Below, piece after piece: positions 41,297-51,900 of a stretch of DNA of 64,000 nt. Every line of letters starts with the position of its first letter. Within the stretch, counting starts at the first letter, position 1. The position numbers and the translations under genes are program-made. Origin of the DNA: Chimonanthus salicifolius (taxonomy: Eukaryota > Streptophyta > Magnoliopsida > Laurales > Calycanthaceae). The DNA lies in the NCBI GenBank assembly GCA_013350335.1, contig CM023541.1:61693413-61757412 (forward strand), given 5' to 3'. The notes beneath the pieces were generated by a model. It was not told where the DNA came from and made no database searches. It worked only from the letters and a program-made list of their open reading frames with translations.

Positions 41297-42434
41297 TACT
41301 CAGGATAGGGAGATGACAGTCCCAATACTGTATAGTTAGAACTAAGAATGGCCCTTTTTGTGATGATAAAATTACAAATTAGCCCCTGAGTGACAACAGC
41401 GGTAGTTCGTAAATATTTAAAAGATAAGGGCCTTTTTGCAAAATAAAACCCGGTCCAATTGCTAACGGATAAGAGATTCTATTCGCGGCTCAAGTCTCCT
41501 TAATAACCATATTCGATAGGTTTAAAATTCTCGGCCGGAGCATAACCATCGAGTTATAACGGTTTTTAAACACTGAAATATCTCGATTGATACACATTAT
41601 TGTATCAATTAAACACCGAGATAGATCGACCGATATCTCAATAAATCTGAATTAAATAAGATAATCGGTTTCATGACCCGACCCGTTTAGCGATAGTCCT
41701 GGAGTTGTGGAAAAAGAAAGCTGCCATGTGTCAACGGTCCAGTGCCTAGAAGTTTCATGAACCTCCGCCAGTCGCCACCTCCACACCTTTTCTTCCTCGA
41801 TGCAACTCTCTTTCTGCATTCTACTCACCTGCAATCTTTTGCGCCAATAATCCATCTGAGAATAGGTACTTTTGCAAATCTCTGTCTTTTTAATTCTCTT
41901 TCTTTTGCATTCATTAATTTCATTTCTGTGCCTGAATTCCTTTCCTTCATCTCAATTTTGGCGTTCTTCACGGCCACCTTTTTTTGGGGGGTACGTACTT
42001 AAGGAGGAAATAAAACAGTGAGTATTATAGGAAAATTACCAACTTAGAAAACATTTTCCTGGAATTTTTTTGCCAAGGACTTCTAAAGGTAGAAGGATTT
42101 TGCATTACAAACGTCTTCTACCCTTTTGAAGAACAAGAAAAAGAGCACTGGCTTTCTCTAAATACTACAAGAGAGAGAGAGAAGCAAAGAGAATAAAGGA
42201 ACTTTACTAATTTTTCGTAAATGTATAACTGTGTATACACTCTTGTTAAAGAACCTCAAAAAAATTAATAAAAGCAACTTTTTACTTTAATTTTTTTTAT
42301 TTATAATTGAGCATACAAGTATAGCTCTATTTTAAGCTGTTAAAATTTAAAATAGACTTTATTTTGATTTTCTAACTTTGACCCCAAAAAAATAACTATA
42401 ATTCTAATATAAGTTGCTAAATTAAGATTCAAAT

Positions 42435-44335
42435 ATGCCTGCTGTTGTCGATCCCGACAATACAAATAGTTGCCTGCTCTGCATGAATGGAACTTCAGTT
42501 CCATCCAGGGTATATATTCAACCGTGTGATTTGGTGTCTATGTTGTTCCATATGGTGAAAAGCCTAGCAACTTGTCAAGGTGAAGAAAATAAAAAGCTCT
42601 GATGGGAAACCTCCCCAATGGATTTTATTCCATATCATTCATTTGTTCAATTTTGATTAGTAAATAACAAATATACTTTTGGGTATCTGAAAATCCCTTT
42701 CAAATGTTATAGATGATCATCATCTCATGTACATCGTATATAAAAATGGATTTGCTGTGTTATGGTCATAACATTATTCATGAAAGAATGAAAAATTCCA
42801 GTGAGATTGCTTCTTTTTCTTTGTTGGGTTTTGATTCTTGACTCATTGAAGTGAGATGAATTTCTCTGAACTAAGTTATTTCATTAGTTTCGCACAACAT
42901 TGGTAGAATTTGATGATGAAAGGTGAAATATGAGATGAAAAATGGCACTGGTCACATCCAAAATAGATCTGCCAGGCATGGCTGCCAATCTATAGGGCAT
43001 ACCTATTGGATCACTTAACATAAATAAAATGGGGTTTGGCCAGTCAAGACCATAAAATTATGCACAAATTGAATTGAGTGATCTATTTTTCTGATCTTTT
43101 AATCTAGAGTGCTAGTTTTAGTGTGGTGGTTAGGGAAAATTGGAGCGACGAGCAAATTCCATTTTAGGAATCAGATAGCCGGGAATAGCCATAGTAAGGA
43201 TAAGGGCAACAACAATTACAAATGGGAGATTTTGAAGGAGGTCAGTTGAAGTAGAGCAAGTTATTTCTTTTAGAGTTCTTGCTCTAAATGTAGAGAGATT
43301 GAAAGCAATACCTGAATATGTACTGCTTTCTTAGGTGGAATTATCATTCTTCATTCTTCTCAGAGTAGTTAAAAGCTAACATGAAGTGTGAAATGATTGA
43401 GATTCTCTCTATTCAGTTTAGCATTTTGGGGAACATTTGCTCATGGTAGGCAGGCATGCATGTGAATGTTTCTCAGAAGATTCAAGACATAGTATGAGAT
43501 GTTGCTGCCAATTTGACTTATTCATGATTTTCAAGTGTTCTAAGAGTAAGCTACAAGTTTTATCCATGTTGAGTAAATTGTGAAAATCCGTCTTCATCAA
43601 TTAGTTCTGCTATCTGTGCTGAATTCTTATCAGCATTGGTCCGACGTACCTTCTTGATTGCAGGGTCACTGTTTCTATTTCCTATAGTTTGAGGGAGGAA
43701 AACACCGGAAGCCCATATGCACAGAACAACTTCATTGCCTGTTAAACACATTCTTGGGCGTGTTCGCCCCAACAAAGGAGCCTGGGGTAATTGGCTACAT
43801 TTATTTAGGATTCATTGAGATTTATACAACTGGCTATCAGTTTGCATGTTTATTTAATCCACAGTACTACAGTTGCAGCATTGAATAGCAATAACATTGG
43901 CTGAGATATATCTTTCAGCTCTAAGTTTATATTTGCAACTGGTATTCACACAATTTGGAGTGGAAGTGAAAATAAATAAACAAAAGAAAAACAAAAATGA
44001 AAATGCAACACTCCATCTTTGTGCTTTTGAGTTTTGTCCAGATGAAACCACTTGGAATATGGTGTGAATTGTAGAAGCATTCAGTGTTGGGCTAGCATTT
44101 TATTTCATTATTTAAAGTAATGTCTTCATTTATCTAACAGCTATGCATGTAAACAGGAACTCTTACAACTTCAACCCCAAAGAAGTATGGAGACAACTCA
44201 GGGGAAGGACCTAGTACTGTTGACAAGACCGAACCCGTTGTCGCATTCAACAAACCGCCATTGCCACCTTTTCTGGGGCCTTTGGTGGCTTTATCATTGC
44301 TGGAAATGGGATCAAGTAGCGACAAAGACGACTGA
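42435..44335 (+). CDS. Tentative small plant gene of unknown function
   Basis: The two 3' exons are the best-supported part: 43694-43786 (RKTPEAHMHRTTSLPVKHIL.., then GRVRPNKGAW) and 44157-44335 (GTLTTSTPKKYGDNSGEG.., ending KPPLPPFLGPLVALSLLEMG and an SSSDKDD tail). Joined by a GT..AG intron they form one continuous frame with a Pro/Leu-rich C-terminus. The 5' part is uncertain. An ATG at 42435 opens MPAVVDPDNTNSCLLCMNGT and, if spliced from 42579, joins in frame at 43694, but the alternative donor at 42510 would not. I do not recognise a named family. The stop lies 65 bp from the stop of the convergent NTF2-like gene, which fits a gene ending here. The opposite strand also has an open frame over 43560-43775, so strand assignment is not certain. 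Confidence 0.42.
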
Positions 44336-44400
44336 CTGCTACAGAATTCTTCCACTCTTTAACGAATCACATCAATATGTATGCAAATCTTCTGACAGTA

Positions 44401-47400
44401 TCACATGAATAACCCCAAAATTGCTTGTATTATTTTGATGATGTAGCCGATCAATCGAGCCACAAATGTCCAAAGATGTGTGTAATACACGAAAACTGGA
44501 AGGATCATGGGCTCGATGAACATCTTGTATATCTTCAGTAGAAACTTAACCACCATATTAGGCTTCTGTAGGATCCCTGCAGTAGAAAATTGTTATAGTA
44601 AATAATATGCCATCACATTTGCCAGACGAAAGCGAGCTGTTAAATGTGAAGGAACATACTCTCAGTTAAATGGGGGAACTGATCGAATAAAGAAGTGACA
44701 ACCTTCAAGAGCTTCTGAGATGTTCAAAGGGGATGCAGATGTTAGCATATGATAAAAAAATATTAAGAAAAAGCAGGGTACCTGACTTTCATAAGTTCAT
44801 CTAAGAATTTATCCAAGTTTGAACCTCAAGGCTTCCATCTCTCTCCAAGTATGAATGTTGGTAAAGTTAATTGATTATTTATTCATATGAGCTAGGTATG
44901 TCAACCTCGATTGAGAGGGTGTTTTTATGAAACGCAAATGCCATATTCAGTCGAATGTTGAGCAAATGAAGAAGATAACGTGGGGGAGATTTAGTACATT
45001 AAGATGAATGTGGTGTGACCTTGAAAAGTAAGGACAAGCCTTGTCTGTGGAAAGTGACTTTCTTGATAATTTTTATTTTCATATAAATAAAATGATAAAT
45101 TTTGATTTCTAAGGATGTTAATTCCTTTAAATTGATGTGACAAAAAGTTTCTGTTCATGGGAGAGATGTAAGTTATAATTTAATTATAGCCAATTTTAGA
45201 CGATGATGATGATAATGACAATGATCATAATAATTAAATAATAAAAATAATAACACATATTAAATAGTTAGCTTAATCTATATTTCACTTAAAATGATAA
45301 TATTACGTAAGGAGGAGTACAACTAGTTTAGATATATTTTTGGCATACTTCAATTTAATCTAGAAATGCATAAGTTAGGTCATATTAAGTTGGTTCATTG
45401 ATCGAGCTGTGAGTGAGCGTGGGATATAGGTTGGGTTTGGTCATGAGTCGAGTAATAAACTACAGATATTGTATTTGGTTAGGTTGGATTATCAAATGAG
45501 TTTTCGAATAGTAGATTGATTCATAAGTCTTGAATCAGTCATGGGTCGTGTTTGTATTCGATCTTGGGTCAGATTGATCATGATTATGCCATAGGTTGGA
45601 TTATATATTTTGAAATCTACAAGCTGTGGAAATTACTTTCTGACCTCTCCCTCTAGTAATATTTTTTCATACCTTTAGTGAAAGATGATTGAGCCTCCAA
45701 AACTATTTTCCATGAGAAAGGTTTGCACAGAACAATAAAAAATATTTTTGTATTTTTTTATTCTACAGAAAATATTATGCACAAACATATTCTAAAAACG
45801 ACTAATAAACATATTAAATACCAAGATTTAAAAGGATTAAAATAAAAGATACTAAAAGACATGAAGAGACATAGAAAGTTGAATATAATTCGATGTGACA
45901 AAAGCTCTGGTAACCATAAATAATAATAGATAAAATCTCAATTTGAGAGGATTGAGAAGGTTAAGTGATTTTTCATTGCAGTTTGGGAATGCAAATCATA
46001 TTTACTTTAAAACATATTTGTCTTTACCAATCAATGTTCATAGCTTTTGTCTACATACCTGTTATTGATTTTTTAAAATTTATTTTTTCATTTGACTCAA
46101 CATTTATATTTTGTCGTCTGTATTCTACCATGCCATGTCTTTCAAAGCTTCTCCTTATTCTAACCCTTCAATTCTCTATACTAGAGTTATTTCTAGTCTT
46201 CTTCTATAGATGTGTCTATTTTATCTTAAGCAATATTCTCTTATTTTCTTTCAATTGGAATAACTTTTAGCTTTTCTTCTATGGAATCCTTGATATAATC
46301 TGTATCATTTGTTGAAATGTTAATGTTCTGATATAGAACTATTTATATTTTGATTTTCTTGGCTAAATTTTGTTAGAGATTTTCAGTTTCTAAACCAAAT
46401 TAGAATTCCTTACTGTACTTCTTGCTGTGTGTGAGAGACAGATGAACATACCAGTACAAAGGCTCCGGGTTTTATTGGCGTTTCGATCACGATTCGAGCT
46501 TTCCTGAACATAAGACCAATCTGTAGTCAGTACGCTGCATACTTGAAAACATGAAAGTAGGAAAATTAAGGAGGGAATGGCTGGTTGCTACTTGATGACT
46601 AGCTTGTCCTCTTCTCTTGCACATTCATAGAAACTGCAACCTTTGGTGAAGGGGATGGGTCTATTCTTCCATTCTGCAAATTGATTGATTCTTGCTCATC
46701 AATCCTCTCAACCCATATTTAAAACTTCTTCCTTTGAAATGATAATGGAGGTAGCATACGCATCAAGAACAAAGAGATGATTAAAACTCAATTGCATATT
46801 TCACCTAGGTGCCACGTCACACCAGCCGCATATTCGTCGCCATGGTAAATCTTCTCAATCTTGAACTTCACATTCTCACCCATGCCATCAGCCAAGTCAT
46901 GTAAGAACTTCTTTACATCCTGCATTTGGGTATGAAGAATATTAGCTTTTGGTTATCGAAGTTAGATGCCTCGGGAACTTGATACTGTTATATCTATATA
47001 TTGATCTTCTTCCTGTCGATTGAACCATGCCCTTCGATCCTACAAAGAAAGCAGAAAAACAGTAAATAAAGAAGATATGAAGCAGAAGAATGAGAGAAGC
47101 CACCTACCTCTCTGCTTTCAAATGGTTGTGGATATGACAACTCCTCAAAATAACATGTTTTTGCAATGAACTCATCTATCTGCTTCATGTTCTTATCGTT
47201 GATAGATGAGTAGAACTTCTCAATTGTAGTAGATGCTACATTGTTATCAGGAAGCAGTTCAGAGCCCTCCAAATCGATTGATTGTTTATCACAGTACAGT
47301 TTCCACATGTTTGTCTTTGAAAAAATGCTTCTACAGACTGCTCCCCCATGCTTTCTATTAATGTGGGAAAAAGAACAAATAGAGAGATTTTTGTGTGCCA

Positions 47401-47470
47401 GTTTAATCTGGGTCTCGGATTTTCTACTCATTCGAGAACTCAAGGGCGTAAATTGCAGAGAAGTAGCCAT
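44401..47470 (-). CDS. NTF2/SnoaL-like fold family protein, probably plastid-targeted
   Basis: Exons on the minus strand: 47470-47108, 46919-46805, 46673-46592, 46503-46452, 44714-44660, 44576-44401. The junctions restore single codons (for example WHL-E-WK across exons 2/3), all GT..AG, giving 280 aa. Residues 1 to about 60 are rich in Ser, Arg and Lys and poor in acid, like a transit peptide. A cone-shaped NTF2/SnoaL-like domain follows (about 80-200): TIEKFYSSINDKNMKQIDEF, CYFEELSYPQPFESRED, YHGDEYAAGVTWHLEWK, RPIPFTKGCSFYEC, then KKARIVIETPIKPGAFVLKL. The last exon encodes a hydrophobic/basic C-terminus (FLLKIYKMFIEPMILPVFVY). Plant proteins of this kind have no established reaction; the name nuclear transport factor 2 family is by fold only. 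The start chosen is MATSLQF at 47470; the 43 residues upstream in frame are hydrophobic junk on the intron side of a 5'UTR splice site. Intron 4 is 1.7 kb. Confidence 0.85.
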
Positions 47471-47631
47471 CACAGAACAGGGGAAAAAAGGAAAATAATT
47501 TAAAAAAAAAAATGATATTGAAAGGTTACTGTGAGGGTCAATGTTTTGTCTTTTAAAGAGGAAGGTTAAGAACAAAAACATAGCCAAAGAATGGAGCAAA
47601 GGATAAAGGAGGAATTCTTACCTGTCCCAGC

Positions 47632-47760
47632 ATGTTCTGTTGCTTAGAACCAAGTTAAAGAATCAGGAAGAGATTGCCCAAAAGCTTCTTCAAGGCTGCT
47701 TCTTCTTCTTCCCTCATTTTCTTCTTAAACAAGAATGAGCTTATTTTGGTTCAACCATCT
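47632..47760 (-). other. Probable 5'UTR exon of the NTF2-like gene
   Basis: On the minus strand the segment ends GCTGGGACAG followed by GTAAGAATT, a near-consensus donor (GT at 47631-47630). The likely acceptor is CCCTCACAG near 47532, upstream of the coding ATG at 47470. The upstream limit is unknown. No long frame is lost by treating it as leader. Confidence 0.45.
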
Positions 47761-47879
47761 ATATCAAGGGCGCTATCATTGTCACGCACTGTTAGATGAA
47801 TCAAATTTGAAACCATATTTTTTTTATGACCAAGCTATTCAGGCATTTAACCTGTACACCGGAACGAGGATCAATTTTA

Positions 47880-48015
47880 ACTTTATTAGTCTTTGAGACA
47901 TGTGCAAGCCTCTCAGTTCTATACACACGAGTAAACCACTAAGGAGAATGACACGTTGAAATTGAGCGTGAATTAAACTCAAGATCTCGCTTCTTGACAC
48001 AGGCACCTTCGCTAT
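47880..48015 (-). mobile_element. Possible SINE-like segment
   Basis: On the minus strand it contains CTTGAGTTTAATTCACG (box B-like), then a GAGAGGCTTGCACATGTCTC stretch that resembles the 3' half of the minus-strand SINE at 51.8 kb (GAGAGGTTTACATATGCTCG). Box A and target duplications are not clear. Confidence 0.3.
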
Positions 48016-49984
48016 TTGATTAACCTCAGTAAAAAATTTAACATTTTAACTCAGGTAATTTGTTAAATTGACCAGGTATGGAGCCTTTGAAAACAATAAA
48101 ATAAAATCCTGATTGTAATCGTCCAGCTATAGGAATCACCCAAATTCTCACAATCAGAGAAACAACCTACGCTTTCTTGTAAAATAAGTTATCATCCTCT
48201 TCGTTTTTTCTGTATTACCGCCCTACCAAAATACTTTATGATAGATCGATCAGCCCACATCAGATAATTATTAAAATATGATATTTCAATTACTTTTTAC
48301 TGACATTTTGCCGCTGAAATGTGATATCGAATCAGATTCATGTACAAACGGGTTTATTAAAAAACCGGGCAAAATTTAAATGAAGAGTTATGATAATTTC
48401 AAAGAAAGGAGAATCTTTTTTTTTTTTTTTCATTTGTAAAATAAAAAATCAATTCTCTGTAGGAAAATATAGCACCTTCCTTTTTTAATTCTATCTTGGA
48501 TCACCAGAAAAGTCTGCAGTTCTCATGTCACTAAAACATTGCTCCAAGTAGTCAAAATTGATTAAATCCATTTTGGGTTGTCTGGTTTGACCGTGTTTTT
48601 CCCTCATTTTACATCTAATTTTTGTTATAATTGTTTTACGTAGTTAAATCCATTTGAACTCGCTTCGGAATAGATTGGATCAGATCCTGGCTGGAAAATT
48701 TCGCCCGGGTTTGAGATCTTTTTAAACTTGTACATGGAAGCTGTTGAAGATGGCTTCCGCAGAAAAAGCTAATTGTCAATTCCTGCCAAAGCTATTAACT
48801 ATTTGATGCAAATTAAAGGTCTAAAGATTCTCATTAATCCGCCTTCCTGCAAGGATTTACAAGGCTGAATTTTTAAGAGTGTGATCACCACTTACTTTTT
48901 GTCACCTAAGGAACAACCGCAACTGATGGATTTCTTGTGTTAAGATCTGTACAGCCTGATAATCAGGGATGTACTATTAATCTGGTCGGCAGTCAAGTTC
49001 CGTGGGGCAGAGCCACCGAACCAATTTTTTTTATTAGAGGATAATTTTGTAATTTCAGATGTCATTTTATGTAAACCCTAATTAAGATAATATATATGGT
49101 GATTCGGTGTGAGAGAATAGATCGTTTGTAACAAAAAGCAGCATTTTCTTCGTTTTGCCTTTGAACATAGCGATTGGTGTTGAATCCATGGACACATAAA
49201 AAAGAAACTACATAAATCTTTATATTATAGTATTTAATTTTCTTCTTTTTATTTTTTGTTGTTTATATATGGTAGGAAAGACGTTTTGTCTCGACACTTT
49301 GATCGCCTCTGGATATAAAACATTTCAAGATTCTGTGACCTTTAAGACGCTGGCCACTAAAGGGATCCCCACAAAACTCTAATTGACACCTCACAATTCC
49401 ACACTGATTTAAATAAAACGATCGAAATTTTCACTGATTACAAACAATGATATTCAGCAACACAATGCATTGTTAAGCAGATGCGACGGGAATAAATTAC
49501 ATGCCTGGTACCAATCTAAGGTTTAAATATCGGCCGATACATATCGTATCGGCCGATATATATCGGTTTTTTGAAACCTTGAAATATCGGCCGATACGAT
49601 AAGTATCGGCCGTACTGTTGGAATATCGGCCGATATGGGCGATAAACGGTCCCCAATATCGGCCCTAATATCGGCCGATATTCGAAAATATCGGTATATT
49701 AGATTTTTTTTTTCGTTTTTTTTTTTTTAAAAAAATAATACAATATCGCCCGATACGGGCGATATATCGGTCCGAATATCGGCCCAATATCGCCCGATAT
49801 ACTATTTATCGGGCTGGAAAGTATGGTTTTTTTTTTTAAAAAAAAAAAATATCGATAATTCGGTCATGATATGGCCGAATTTTAAAAATTCGGTTGTTTG
49901 GTTTTTTTTTTAAAAAAAGCTTTTTTTTTTAGAGATATCGGACTAGAAAGGATGGAAAGAGAGAAAATAAAATATGGAGAAAAG

Positions 49985-50150
49985 ATTGAAGAAAAAAAAT
50001 CGCTACAGCTTACCTTTCTCTTCTTTTTCTTCTTCGGTTGATCGAAAAATACAGAGAGCAATACAGAGAGCGGCGGCTGTTAGGGTTTAGCAGAAAGAGG
50101 GAAAGAGAAGAAGGGTATAAAAAGAAGTGCATTAGGGTTTGTAAGTGAAG
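49985..50150 (-). promoter_or_regulatory. Possible captured plant promoter and 5' leader inside the hAT-like element
   Basis: On the minus strand this reads like the start of a plant gene: AAACCCTAATG, a TATA-like TTTTTATACCC, a CT-rich leader, CTAAACCCTAACAGCCGCCG, then AAGAAGAGAAAG followed by GTAAGC, a strong splice donor. Two telo-boxes and a donor in the right order are unusual for transposon filler. No coding exon follows, so it would be a fragment. This is inference from layout only. Confidence 0.4.
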
Positions 50151-50155
50151 AAGTA

Positions 50156-50189
50156 ACACACGTGAGCTTACTAAAAAGCTCACGTGTGT
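50156..50189. repeat. Perfect 14-bp inverted repeat containing CACGTG
   Basis: ACACACGTGAGCTT (50156-50169) and its exact reverse complement (50176-50189) are separated by 6 bases. Each arm includes a G-box core CACGTG, the binding site of plant bZIP and bHLH factors. It could extrude as a hairpin. Confidence 0.85.
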
Positions 50190-50330
50190 AACCTAATATT
50201 TTTTCAAAATAATAAAATTTTGTTTTAAATAGAAAGTAAAAATTATAATATTTTTTTTAGTTATCTTATTGTAATAATTTAATATTATATTTACCATCTA
50301 ATAATTTTAGGGTATCTATTCATAGTAATT

Positions 50331-50880
50331 AAATAATAAAATCTTCTTTAAAACTTTAAAATTATTTTTTAAGCACTGTGTATTTTTAAAATTTCTCAAA
50401 ATGAATATCCGGACTAATTACAATAACCTGATAAAAATACTTTAAGGCTTAAAGGTCTTTTGACACTCTTAAATATTTAAAACACAGTATTTTACAAATA
50501 AGAGTATCCCTAAGGTATGCCGAAAATACATTTAGGAGTGTCAAAAGACCTTAAAGTCTTAAAGTATATTTATCAGGTTATCGTAATTAGTCCGGATATT
50601 CAATTTGAGAAATTTTAAAAATACACGATGCTTAAAAAATAATGTGCATAATGTATTAAATAATAAAATCTCCTTTAAAACTTTAAAGTTATTTTTTAAG
50701 CACTGTGTATTTTCAAAATTTCTCAAATTGAATATCCGGACTAATTACGATAACCTGATAAAAATACTTTAAGACTTCAAGGTCTTTTGACTTTCCTAAA
50801 TGTGTTTTCGGCACACCCAAGGGATACCCTTATTTGTAAAATACTGTGTTTTCGGCACACCCTAGGGATATCCTAACTTA
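50331..50880. repeat. Long imperfect inverted repeat plus direct copy (hairpin-forming)
   Basis: A segment of about 130-140 bp with ATATCCGGACTAATTAC and AACCTGATAAAAATACTTTA occurs three times: forward at about 50331-50467, inverted at about 50530-50645, and forward again at about 50650-50805. The inverted copy also pairs with the following 50805-50870 stretch (TTTTCGGCAYACC). A transcript across it would fold into a hairpin of well over 150 bp. Confidence 0.8.
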
Positions 50881-51774
50881 AAATAACACTCATTGACTAA
50901 AAAAATAAATTATGAAATTATTTCTACAAATTTTCCTCATTTATATCATTTTCCTTGTAATTTTTACAATTTTATTACTAATTATATAATTTCTCGTTGT
51001 CGTAACTTCAAAAATATATTAGAAGATGTAAATGTCCGATATTTTATGAAAAAATTACATATTCAATAAGCCCATAATTATCTGTATTTACTGTAATTTT
51101 TTTGAATTTTTTTAAAAATAAAAAATAAAAACGGGTAGGAGAGAGAAAAAATTCGGCCGATATATCGGCCGAACCGATATATCGGCCGATATGAAAAATC
51201 GGCCGGGATCTCGGCCCGGCCGATTTTTCTACCCCTGGTACCAATTACCAAACACCAAATAGCTCAGATGTGTAGAATATAAACAGCAGACTAAACTCTA
51301 AAGTCCTACCGGCTGTGTTCAAGTCCCATTATTACTAATAGATAAATATAAACACCTTTACTATGTTGCATCATATCTTCAATTTTAATATAGGGTAATG
51401 ATTTGGCAAAATTTTATTTTCCTGGTACACCACAGATGCACAAATCACTTCCCATTAATATAACCATAATTAAATCCATTCTGCAATGTTTTCATTTGTG
51501 AGCAAAACAGTAGCTCAATTCAGGTTTCGTACTGTAGTGGAAACGTCTACATAATTCTGCATAGGAACCATCTTTGAGTGATTTTTACATGTTAAGAGAG
51601 CATTATCGTAATTCTAGTCTTAAAAATAGTATTTTTTATATGAAAATGGTGAAATTACTTTAATCCATTGTGAAGGTAAGCACAATATCGAACCACATAA
51701 ATCTTGTTATATTTCTATATAATCACTTGTTTTGTTGGATCATGATTTCTTTACTTTCAACAAATACATCCAAC

Positions 51775-51900
51775 TTTTTTTTTAACATGTGTATCCCTAC
51801 TCCACATTGGAGGTGAGATTAATCCACGAGCATATGTAAACCTCTCAACTCACATACACCGGTAAGTCAATGAAGAGTAACTCCATAAGAAGTGATCCAG
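51775..51900 (-). mobile_element. SINE, second copy of the 18.7 kb family (minus strand)
   Basis: On the minus strand it shares TCTCACCTCCAATGTGG and then GGATAC.CAT with the SINE at 18709-18845, and ends in an A-run (T-run at about 51775-51783 on the plus strand). The 5' half is diverged and its limit is approximate. No target duplication was recognised. Confidence 0.55.

Larger units (their letters stand above)
49516..51237. mobile_element. hAT-like non-autonomous element with ATATCGGCCGATAT ends, copy 2 (1.7 kb)
   Basis: Flanked by perfect 8-bp direct repeats GTACCAAT (49508-49515 and 51238-51245). The left end is CTAAGGTTTAAATATCGGCC; the right end read inward is CAGGGGTAGAAAAATCGGCC. 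These are the same two ends as in the element at 2867-3410, but in the opposite order, so the two copies are inverted relative to each other. Both ends carry many ATATCGGCCGATAT palindromes (49516-49880 and 51155-51230). The 1.3 kb interior is not transposase. It holds a leader-like segment (about 49980-50150), a G-box palindrome (50156-50189) and a long inverted repeat (50331-50880). Confidence 0.78.

Noticed and set aside
41742..42002. Plus-strand frame MPRSFMNLRQ upstream of the small gene
   Set aside because: Becomes a Phe/Leu-rich run typical of CT-rich non-coding DNA; may be leader sequence of the small gene, but no protein support.
45965..46270. 101-aa hydrophobic plus-strand frame
   Set aside because: Lies inside intron 4 of the NTF2-like gene; T-rich composition explains the Phe/Ile/Leu content.
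47470..47599. N-terminal extension of the NTF2-like frame starting at 47599
   Set aside because: A good donor at 47631 and a likely acceptor near 47532 place most of this in a 5'UTR intron, and the MATSLQF start gives a normal transit-peptide-like N-terminus.
48960..49200. LTR-like stretch
   Set aside because: TATA-like and leader-like words are present but no second LTR, PBS or duplication; not listed as an element.
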